Shown here in pieces: positions 1-4,171 of a stretch of 7,654 nucleotides of DNA. The notes below the pieces were generated by a model. It was not told the origin of the DNA. It ran no database searches and worked only from the letters and a program-made list of their open reading frames with translations. The position numbers and the translations under genes were made by a program. Source of the DNA: DALYDK01 sp964415715 (GTDB lineage: Bacteria; Patescibacteriota; Saccharimonadia; Saccharimonadales; CAIOMD01). Numbering within the stretch: the first letter of the stretch is position 1; the number at the start of each line of letters is the position of its first letter. The stretch lies in the NCBI GenBank assembly GCA_964415715.1, contig CAYQBK010000017.1, forward strand, positions 1 through 7,654, written 5' to 3'.

Positions 1-1
1 T

Positions 2-367
2 AGTAAATTGTCCGATGGTATAGACAGCGTAGTTGGTGAAAGGGGAGTCAAACTAAGTGGTGGTCAGAAACAGCGCATAGCTATAGCCCGGGCAGTGCTC
101 CAGGATGCCCCAATTTTCATACTAGATGAAGCAACCAGTGCACTTGACAGTGAAAGCGAACAAATCATTAAAGATTCATTTACTGATATTTTAAGAGGCA
201 AAACGGCTATTGTAGCCGCCCATCGGCTGAGCACGCTATCGGATATGGATAGAATAATAGTTATTGAAAAAGGCCACATCGTCGAAGATGGCACACATCA
301 ACAGCTTGTTGATTATGGCGGGGTGTATGCCAAACTATGGAAGCACCAACAAAGGTTTACAAGTTGA
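2..367 (+). CDS. ABC transporter ATP-binding/permease protein, C-terminal end (5' truncated by window)
   Basis: This is the last 121 codons of an ATP-binding cassette protein whose 5' part lies outside the window. The reading frame is open from base 2, so the TTG at base 8 is only an internal codon. Visible motifs, counted from the first codon, are the ABC signature LSGGQKQR (18-25), Walker B IFILDEATSALD (38-49, catalytic E43 after D42), and the H-loop histidine (AAHRLST, H74). The sequence just before the signature (VVGERGVKLSGG) and the ending resemble the MsbA/Sav1866-type exporter class, in which a six-helix membrane domain precedes the ATPase. Those domains are not visible here, so full-length architecture is inferred. 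The likely role is ATP-driven export of a lipid, glycan precursor or peptide at the membrane. The gene stops with TGA 45 bases before a small membrane protein and a glycosyltransferase on the same strand, which suggests an envelope-related substrate. The nucleotide-binding identity is firm; the substrate is unknown. Confidence 0.93.
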   Translation, partial: SKLSDGIDSVVGERGVKLSGGQKQRIAIARAVLQDAPIFILDEATSALDSESEQIIKDSFTDILRGKTAIVAAHRLSTLSDMDRIIVIEKGHIVEDGTHQQLVDYGGVYAKLWKHQQRFTS

Positions 368-397
368 CCAACACTGTTATTTTTGAGTCAACTAGGG

Positions 398-403
398 TAA
401 AAT
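398..403 (+). promoter_or_regulatory. Possible -10 element giving a leaderless or near-leaderless mRNA
   Basis: The hexamer TAAAAT matches the sigma-70 -10 consensus at five of six positions and ends nine bases before the ATG at 413. A start 6-8 bases downstream would leave almost no 5' leader. No Shine-Dalgarno sequence lies in front of that ATG, which fits. No good -35 is seen at 16-18 bases upstream. Read-through from the ABC gene is an equally possible source of transcription. Confidence 0.3.
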
Positions 404-412
404 AGTATCAAT

Positions 413-775
413 ATGGAACTCAAGAAGTATTTACAGGATCGGCCAATCTTATTTTTGAACATTACAATTGTTTTACTCGCTATTTATAATGTGCTTTCTT
501 CAATCATCAAAATAGACAATAGCCGGGCCACGGCAATAGTTGCTTATTTGCCATCGCTTGGTATCATTGACGGGCCACAAAACGGTAGCCCACTACAGTT
601 GTATACATTTGCTTTGGCTTCGTTGATCATATCTTTGGGGGGTATGTTTTTTGCTGCACGGATGCATAGTTTTAAACGTGATTATTCATTACTTGTACTT
701 TTAATAACAGTAGTCTTACTGGTTTTTAATATTATTGTTAGTGAGTCGATCCTAAGCATCAACAATTCTCGTTAG
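413..775 (+). CDS. Small three-helix membrane protein, unknown function
   Basis: I do not recognise this 120-residue protein. It has three clear hydrophobic segments at about residues 11-31, 63-82 and 91-110. A polar loop (about 32-62) contains a DGPQNGSP stretch, and a short basic turn (SFKRD, 86-90) lies between helices 2 and 3. There is no signal peptidase motif, no cysteine and no recognisable catalytic motif. It ends in TAG, and the glycosyltransferase ATG follows after a single base, so the two are very probably co-transcribed and translationally coupled. By position it could be an accessory subunit or a polyprenyl-linked-sugar handling partner of the glycosyltransferase, or a small flippase-like protein, but this is inference from context only. 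The start is the only in-frame ATG before the first helix and has no clear ribosome-binding site. Confidence 0.8.
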   Translation: MELKKYLQDRPILFLNITIVLLAIYNVLSSIIKIDNSRATAIVAYLPSLGIIDGPQNGSPLQLYTFALASLIISLGGMFFAARMHSFKRDYSLLVLLITVVLLVFNIIVSESILSINNSR

Positions 776-776
776 T

Positions 777-2390
777 ATGAAGTCTATTGAAATACCATTA
801 GTATCCGAACGCGGTAAACTATACCGTTTGTATGAAATGATTCCAGGTTTACTTAGCTGGTCGGTTTTGATATTACCCGTGGCTCTAAGTCTCATCAAGC
901 CAGTATACGCGGCTGTGTTTATCATTGCTTTTTTGCTTTTATGGTTTATAAAAACCATTGCTTTAAATATTCGTATGGTTCAGGGTTATCGTCGAATTAA
1001 TCAGCATATGGCTTACGACTGGTCAAGAATGCTAAGCCAGCTAGATAATCCAGACGAGGCATTTGCCCAGTATGAAGAGGGTATATCACCATCTTGGCAT
1101 TATAAAAATCTCATCCGTCAAAAAAGCCGACCCACTAGTCAGATAATAAACTCAAAGGACCTGTATCATGTTGTTATTATTGCTGTTTCAAACGAAACCA
1201 TAGATATTGTCGGCCCAACCATAGAGACATTAACAAAATCTGTTTACGACCAGAGTAAAATGATTATTGTCATTGCCTACGAGCAGCGGGGTGGTGTTGC
1301 GGTGGCAGAAATGGTAAAAGTGCTAGAAAAACAATATAACAAAGTTTTTTATAGCATAAAAAGTGTTCAGCACCCTAGTGATATACCAAATGAAGTAATA
1401 GGCAAGGGCGGTAATATAACATATGCTGGTAGATGGGCCGAAAAATATTTATTAGAAGAAAAAATTGATCCAAAAAAATCGATAGTTACAACCCTAGACT
1501 CTGATAATCGTCCACATCCACAATATTTTTCAGCCGTTTCTTATGCTTTTGTAGCATGTCCCGACCCTATACATGCTTCTTTTCAGCCAGTCTCTATATA
1601 TACCAACAACATATGGGATGTGCCTGCGCCTATGCGAGTAGTAGCACTGGGTAATTCATTTTGGAATATTGTTTTAACATTACGACCTCACATGTTGCGT
1701 AATTTTGCATCACACGCTCAAAGCATGCAAACTATTATTGATACAGATTTTTGGAGTACTAGAACTATTGTCGAGGATGGGCACCAATATTGGAGAACGT
1801 ATTTTACATATAACGGCAATCATGAAGTATATCCTATATTGACACCTATTTACCAGGACGCTGTTTTGTCAAAAACCTACACATCGACTCTAAAAGCGCA
1901 GTTTATTCAGGTCAGACGTTGGGCTTGGGGTGCGAGTGACGTAGCGTATGTTTTGTATACTGGCTGGACAAAAAAGAACAAAGTTCCAAAGTTGGATCTA
2001 TTTTTTAAAACAACTCGTCTAATTGAGGGGCATGTTTCATGGGCGACTGCGTCATTATTGTTACTATTAGGAGCGCTGATACCTCTGTATACTAACCCAC
2101 ATGCCAGGATGGACTTTACTGCCAATCAGCTGCCTCAAGTAGCAAGCTGGATACAGCGAGTAGCTACGGTATTCTTGTTTATTAGTATTTACTATAGTAT
2201 TCGATTATTGCCACCAAAGCCTCCCAGGTACAAGGCCAGGCATAGGGTCTATATGATACTGCAGTGGGTAGTATTGCCGGTGACAACAATTATATATAGC
2301 AGTTTTGCTGCCCTAAATTCGCAAACAAGGTTAATCTTTGGGCGATATCTCGGCAAGTTTGATGTTACAGATAAAGTTGTCAAAAAATAA
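777..2390 (+). CDS. Membrane-bound family 2-like glycosyltransferase
   Basis: This 537-residue protein probably transfers sugars from a nucleotide-sugar donor on the cytoplasmic face of the membrane. Two hydrophobic segments (about 24-41 and 43-66) precede a GT-A-type catalytic region. That region starts near residue 130 (YHVVIIAVSNET, the usual first strand and NE pair). It carries a DxD-like TLDSD (239-243), a candidate acidic acceptor/base motif VEDGH (332-336), and QVRRW (378-382), which matches the QxxRW motif of processive GT2 enzymes such as cellulose and hyaluronan synthases. At least three further membrane segments follow (about 418-438, 458-477, 490-512) before a basic tail. The layout of catalytic domain between membrane helices resembles a synthase that couples polymerisation to membrane passage, but it lacks a PilZ domain. 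It starts one base after the upstream small membrane protein and ends convergent with nrdR. The sugar and product are unknown; a surface glycan or glycolipid is likely. Confidence 0.87.
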   Translation: MKSIEIPLVSERGKLYRLYEMIPGLLSWSVLILPVALSLIKPVYAAVFIIAFLLLWFIKTIALNIRMVQGYRRINQHMAYDWSRMLSQLDNPDEAFAQYEEGISPSWHYKNLIRQKSRPTSQIINSKDLYHVVIIAVSNETIDIVGPTIETLTKSVYDQSKMIIVIAYEQRGGVAVAEMVKVLEKQYNKVFYSIKSVQHPSDIPNEVIGKGGNITYAGRWAEKYLLEEKIDPKKSIVTTLDSDNRPHPQYFSAVSYAFVACPDPIHASFQPVSIYTNNIWDVPAPMRVVALGNSFWNIVLTLRPHMLRNFASHAQSMQTIIDTDFWSTRTIVEDGHQYWRTYFTYNGNHEVYPILTPIYQDAVLSKTYTSTLKAQFIQVRRWAWGASDVAYVLYTGWTKKNKVPKLDLFFKTTRLIEGHVSWATASLLLLLGALIPLYTNPHARMDFTANQLPQVASWIQRVATVFLFISIYYSIRLLPPKPPRYKARHRVYMILQWVVLPVTTIIYSSFAALNSQTRLIFGRYLGKFDVTDKVVKK

Positions 2391-2400
2391 ACTCCTACAC

Positions 2401-2431
2401 AAAAACCTCGGTTCAGGTTGGGTTAGTTTCG
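2401..2431 (-). repeat. Dispersed repeat, copy 1 (partial; downstream of nrdR)
   Basis: Read on the - strand, this 31-base segment runs from CGAAACTAACC to CCGAGGTTTTT. It aligns without gaps to bases 3000-3030 on the + strand with 26 of 31 identities, and more loosely to 6427-6457. It fills most of the 46-bp gap between the convergent glycosyltransferase and nrdR genes. It also holds a 5-bp hairpin (AACCT at 2404-2408 with AGGTT at 2415-2419), followed on the - strand by a T run, so it might serve as a weak terminator for nrdR. Confidence 0.6.
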
Positions 2432-2436
2432 TCTGG

Positions 2437-2901
2437 CTAAAACTTATTTGTCTGGCGTAGACTTTTTCTGATATCACGAGGAGCAGACAAATTGCTGTTA
2501 TAGGATCTATATTTTATTGCTCCAGCAGAATCAAATTTTTGTAGGACCGAAAAAATGCATCTTTCTATTGTGGTTGAATCGATTATTGGATTTGTCGATA
2601 GCTGATCCTTGTACAATATCTGCTGTAGGGCCGTTTTGGTTAGATGTCCAGCTAGTGATTGTGGATTTGGCAAATGGTCAATCGATCGGTATATAGATAT
2701 TAATATTTTTTCTTTGCTAAAATCCTCAAGATCATTATTTTTTTTGTTTACTTTTAGAGTATTAAATAGGTCAATATTTTCTGTCGAACTGAACAATGCG
2801 CCACAGACAGTACATTTGCGACGTCGCCAAACGTCATTATCTTTTTTGCGGAGGCGAGAGTTAACTACCTGGGTGTCATTTCTGCAATATATACATACCA
2901 T
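2437..2901 (-). CDS. nrdR: Transcriptional repressor NrdR (ribonucleotide reductase regulator)
   Basis: NrdR is a zinc-ribbon plus ATP-cone protein that senses ATP/dATP and represses ribonucleotide reductase genes by binding paired NrdR boxes. The 154-residue product matches the family length. The zinc ribbon is visible as C3-x2-C6 (MVCIYC) and C30-x2-C33 (RRRKCTVCGALF), with the typical NSR and RRR stretches in between. The ATP-cone spans about 47-137 and ends in the expected phenylalanine-to-tyrosine region (KFDSAGAIKYRSYN). The cone is divergent: the usual VxKRDGR opening reads LKVNKKNND, so nucleotide specificity is less certain. The start is fixed by the zinc ribbon at residue 3; there is no Shine-Dalgarno sequence. 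The gene is on the - strand, convergent with the glycosyltransferase. No ribonucleotide reductase gene is in the window, so its targets lie elsewhere. Box-like sites over its own start suggest autoregulation. Confidence 0.88.
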   Translation of the reverse strand: MVCIYCRNDTQVVNSRLRKKDNDVWRRRKCTVCGALFSSTENIDLFNTLKVNKKNNDLEDFSKEKILISIYRSIDHLPNPQSLAGHLTKTALQQILYKDQLSTNPIIDSTTIERCIFSVLQKFDSAGAIKYRSYNSNLSAPRDIRKSLRQTNKF

Positions 2902-2913
2902 GTCTATATATTG
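2885..2913. promoter_or_regulatory. Pair of NrdR-box-like sites overlapping the nrdR start
   Basis: CTATATATTG (2904-2913) agrees fully with the published NrdR-box core C-W-ATATAT-W-G. CAATATATAC (2885-2894) agrees at nine of ten positions. They lie 19 bp apart, near two helical turns, and straddle the nrdR start codon at 2899-2901. Tandem boxes are the known NrdR operator layout, although spacing near 21 or 31 bp is more usual. AT-rich sequence could produce such matches by chance. Confidence 0.4.
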
Positions 2914-2974
2914 TCATAACGCTATAGAAAATGCTAGTGGATAAGTGTTTTTTTGTAGTGGAAAAACTGCATTA

Positions 2975-3040
2975 GACTTACATAAAATCCCCGTCTTATC
3001 GAAACTAGCCAAGTCTGAGCCGAGGTTTTTTTCGTAAATT
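2975..3040 (+). repeat. Dispersed repeat, copy 2 (66 bp, imperfect terminal inverted repeats)
   Basis: The element opens with GACTTACATAAAATCCC and closes with GAGGTTTTTTTCGTAAATT, so its ends are imperfect inverted repeats (GACTTAC against GTAAATT). Its left end matches bases 6311-6327 and its right part (CCCGTCTT, CGAAA, GCCGAGGTTTT, CGTAA) matches 6416-6463. Bases 3000-3030 match copy 1 at 26 of 31 positions in inverted orientation. It lies between nrdR and the bidirectional hairpin at 3061. No coding capacity is visible. Confidence 0.65.
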
Positions 3041-3060
3041 GAGTATTCTTGGTCGGAAAT

Positions 3061-3100
3061 AAAAAAGAGTGTTATGGATTTATCCATAACACTCTTTTTT
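3061..3100 (-). terminator. Strong intrinsic terminator of the 40-codon gene (bidirectional sequence)
   Basis: A perfect 19-base inverted repeat (3061-3079 with 3082-3100) reads AAAAAAGAGTGTTATGGAT and its complement. It forms about an 18-bp stem with a UUUA tetraloop. Six A at one end and six T at the other give it a U tract on both strands. It lies 12 bases past the TAG of the small - strand gene at 3112-3234 and would also keep that transcript from running into nrdR. Confidence 0.88.
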
Positions 3101-3111
3101 CGAACTATTTT

Positions 3112-3234
3112 CTATTCCGTTTTCTGCTTGTTGGCAGATCGTCGCGAGCGGCGAATACGATTAACAAATTCTTTTGATGAATGTAGTTCTTCATAGAACA
3201 GCTGAAAGCCGTCTAGGGTTGATTTCTTACTCAA
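3112..3234 (-). CDS. 40-residue basic protein, unknown function
   Basis: I do not recognise this protein. The product starts MSKKSTLDGFQLFYEELHSS and ends in a strongly basic tail (NRIRRSRRSANKQKTE). It has an amphipathic, acidic-aromatic first half and no cysteine or membrane segment. Support for a real gene is unusually complete. A consensus promoter lies upstream. GAGG (complement of 3243-3246) stands eight bases before the TTG start. The single open frame ends in TAG and is followed at once by a strong terminator. The predicted transcript is about 190 nucleotides. The basic tail suggests binding to nucleic acid or ribosome, but that is only a guess. Because the start is TTG and the gene is short, automated callers would probably miss it. 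The alternative is a non-coding small RNA from the same unit. Confidence 0.7.
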   Translation of the reverse strand: MSKKSTLDGFQLFYEELHSSKEFVNRIRRSRRSANKQKTE

Positions 3235-3259
3235 GCAAAACGCCTCGTTTAACAGTTTT

Positions 3260-3289
3260 ATTATAGCAAACCGACCTCTATTTTGTCAA
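3260..3289 (-). promoter_or_regulatory. Consensus sigma-70 promoter for the 40-codon gene
   Basis: On the - strand a perfect -35 TTGACA (3289-3284) and a perfect -10 TATAAT (3265-3260) are 18 bp apart. The predicted start, near base 3253, leaves a short leader that contains the GAGG ribosome-binding site. This is the best promoter in the window and predicts high constitutive expression. Confidence 0.85.
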
Positions 3290-3300
3290 GCTTCACTAAT

Positions 3301-3502
3301 CTGTTAATGCTTTTATACTTATTTCTCAGCTAGATCTTAGTTATGTACGATAAATTGTAATTACTGGACAGCCTCCAATGTAAATTAATAATTTAGCCCA
3401 ATGCAATATCAACCAGTCAGCCATGTGCTTACGTATAACGATTTGTGTTTGTATGATGCTACGAGAGCTCGTTATTGTTACATTTGAAGCTGGTAGATAT
3501 AT
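3301..3502. other. Intergenic stretch without recognised gene
   Basis: About 200 bases between the promoter of the 40-codon gene and the terminator of the tRNA-Val unit. I see no open frame with a ribosome-binding site and no RNA gene. The longest candidate is a 27-codon hydrophobic frame on the - strand (3341-3424) with no start signal, which I do not accept. A loose inverted repeat (ATAACGA / TCGTTAT near 3436-3476) is the only structure noticed. Confidence 0.5.
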
Positions 3503-3533
3503 AAAAATAGCTTAGACGGTGAAGTCTAAGCTA
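3503..3533 (-). terminator. Intrinsic terminator of the tRNA-Val transcript
   Basis: A perfect 10-bp stem (TAGCTTAGAC at 3508-3517 with GTCTAAGCTA at 3524-3533) and a six-base loop are followed on the - strand by a T run (complement of 3503-3507). It lies 10 bases beyond the second copy of the tRNA 3' end. It is probably the original terminator of the tRNA gene, displaced by the intervening 176 bp. Confidence 0.82.
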
Positions 3534-3543
3534 AATATGTCAA

Positions 3544-3572
3544 TGTTTGGTGGGTCCTAGGGGATTTGAACC
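3544..3572 (-). repeat. Duplicate of tRNA-Val 3' end (att-like direct repeat, distal copy)
   Basis: These 29 bases are identical to 3720-3748. Read on the - strand they contain part of the T arm (GGTTCAAATCCCC), the 3' acceptor strand AGGACCC, discriminator A, CCA and four further bases. No D arm, anticodon arm or 5' acceptor strand accompanies them, so this is not a second tRNA gene. T-loop to 3' end is the classic attachment-site segment used by tyrosine integrases. The 147 bases between the copies hold several small hairpins, such as AAAGCAAA/TTTGCTTT and AGGCT/AGCCT, but no gene. Confidence 0.8.
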
Positions 3573-3719
3573 CGAAAAGCAAAAGTATTTGCTTTGAGTT
3601 CAGGCTAGACAAGCCTTGATGCAATCCGATCTAGCATAAACAGTGAGACTGTAACCTACTATGAATGTAAGGTTCATGGGTGTCAGATCTGTAACATATT
3701 AAATCTTTTTCAACAACTT

Positions 3720-3748
3720 TGTTTGGTGGGTCCTAGGGGATTTGAACC
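3720..3748 (-). repeat. tRNA-Val 3' end (proximal copy of 29-bp direct repeat)
   Basis: This is the copy that belongs to the intact tRNA-Val gene and extends four bases past its CCA. It is in direct orientation to 3544-3572, with a 176-bp period. In an integration model this would be the restored tRNA end and the other copy the displaced original. Confidence 0.8.
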
Positions 3749-3800
3749 TCTGACCTCTTCCACGTCAAGGAAGCGCTCTAGCCAACTGAGCTAAGGACCC
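3724..3800 (-). tRNA. tRNA-Val (anticodon GAC)
   Basis: The - strand folds as a complete tRNA. The 7-bp acceptor stem is GGGTCCT/AGGACCC and the D stem is GCTC/GAGC. The anticodon stem is CTTCC/GGAAG with loop TTGACGT, giving anticodon GAC (3764-3766) for valine GUC/GUU codons. There is a five-base variable region and a T arm with loop TTCAAAT. The CCA end is encoded (3724-3726). One T-stem pair is an A-C mismatch (AGAGG against CCCCT). It has its own promoter at 3819-3847. Transcription runs leftward to a terminator at 3503-3533, past a duplicate of its own 3' end. Isotype comes from the anticodon and is secure. Confidence 0.96.
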
Positions 3801-3818
3801 ACGAAGATGAACAGCTAA

Positions 3819-3847
3819 ATTATATATTAGCAGGGGTGAAAAGGCAA
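3819..3847 (-). promoter_or_regulatory. Promoter of tRNA-Val
   Basis: On the - strand TTGCCT (3847-3842) and a perfect TATAAT (3824-3819) are spaced 17 bp apart, with the -10 ending 18 bases before the mature tRNA 5' end. An inverted DnaA-box-like pair begins two bases upstream of the -35. Confidence 0.8.
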
Positions 3848-3848
3848 G

Positions 3849-3870
3849 TATCCACAGCTGATGTGGATAA
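3849..3870. repeat. Inverted pair of DnaA-box-like sequences
   Basis: TATCCACA (3849-3856) and TGTGGATA (3862-3869) form a perfect 8-bp inverted repeat around five bases. On the - strand 3870-3862 reads TTATCCACA, the exact consensus DnaA box; the + strand arm reads GTATCCACA, one mismatch. It abuts the -35 of the tRNA-Val promoter, so a regulatory role is possible. Origin function is not supported: there are only two boxes and no AT-rich unwinding region or dnaA/dnaN neighbours. Confidence 0.45.
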
Positions 3871-3915
3871 GCCAGTAACAATAGACTAGTATTAAATGGC
3901 TAGTCGTATTATACT

Positions 3916-4042
3916 ATCAAGTACAGGTGAAGTTTTGTCAGGTGTGTTGGACACTACATCTAGCCAGGTGGGCATACATCTGCATAGATAAGTTTGTCTT
4001 AGTGGGTATCCCGCTGCGAGATAAGATAAACTATGTCAATAC
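3916..4042 (+). ncRNA. Structured RNA candidate or thrS leader, class unknown
   Basis: No protein gene is visible here. Bases 3991-4001 (AGTTTGTCTTA) pair along all 11 positions with 4022-4032 (one G-U). Inside, GTGGG (4002-4006) pairs with CCCGC (4010-4014) around a three-base loop, leaving a seven-base bulge TGCGAGA on the 3' side. Eleven bases later a perfect terminator hairpin begins. A weak -10-like TATACT lies at 3910-3915 without a clear -35, and it sets the 5' limit given here. Bases 4019-4025 (AGATAAG) are also complementary to CTTATCT at 4087-4093, past the terminator, so an alternative fold is conceivable. It could be a stand-alone small RNA or an attenuating leader of thrS. I see no T-box consensus (GGTGGNACCGCG). 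Confidence 0.4.
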
Positions 4043-4079
4043 ATTAAAAATACACAGATTATGTCTGTGTATTTTTAAT
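4043..4079 (+). terminator. Perfect hairpin terminator or attenuator ahead of thrS
   Basis: ATTAAAAATACACAGA (4043-4058) and its exact complement (4064-4079) make a 16-bp stem with loop TTATG. The stem's 3' side ends in a TTTTTAAT tract that can act as the U run. It lies 56 bases before the Shine-Dalgarno-linked ATG at 4136, so transcription of thrS must either start after it or pass through it. Confidence 0.75.
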
Positions 4080-4123
4080 TAGATTGCTTATCTGTAAATT
4101 CTTTTCATGATAAGATTATACCC

Positions 4124-4159
4124 AGGAGATATATTATGCCAGAAAAACACAGCTCATAG
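4124..4159 (+). other. Shine-Dalgarno and seven-codon frame, in frame with thrS but closed by TAG
   Basis: AGGAG (4124-4128) is seven bases before an ATG at 4136, the best ribosome-binding site in the thrS region. From that ATG the frame reads MPEKHSS, then TAG (4157-4159), then continues in the same frame as DLLSMRHSLAH of ThrS. The stop therefore cuts off what looks like the native ThrS N-terminus. Possible readings are a nonsense mutation rescued by re-initiation, a true leader peptide, stop-codon readthrough, or a base-call error. The seven codons contain no threonine, so classical attenuation by leader peptide is unlikely. Confidence 0.65.
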
Positions 4160-4171
4160 GATTTATTGTCT

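Noticed and set aside
2609..2944. 111-codon + strand frame opposite nrdR
   Set aside because: It lies wholly over nrdR, whose zinc ribbon and ATP-cone are clear, and its own product has no recognisable feature.
3341..3424. 27-codon hydrophobic open frame on the - strand between the 40-codon gene and the tRNA unit
   Set aside because: No Shine-Dalgarno sequence, promoter or terminator accompanies it, and short frames of this size arise by chance.
3544..3720. 3' part of a tmRNA ending in a tRNA-like domain
   Set aside because: The hairpins and T arm are suggestive, but there is no 5' tRNA-like half with the tmRNA GAxxCGAC motif and no tag-peptide frame. The 29-bp exact identity to tRNA-Val, including bases past CCA, points to duplication.
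3991..4079. T-box riboswitch controlling thrS
   Set aside because: The AGTGGGTATCCCGCTGCG stretch only loosely resembles the T-box; UGGNACC is missing and the seven-base bulge is on the wrong side of the helix.
4136..4159. Genome-wide reassignment of TAG to an amino acid
   Set aside because: The membrane protein, nrdR and the 40-codon gene all end in TAG at sensible positions, so the amber codon in thrS looks like a local event.
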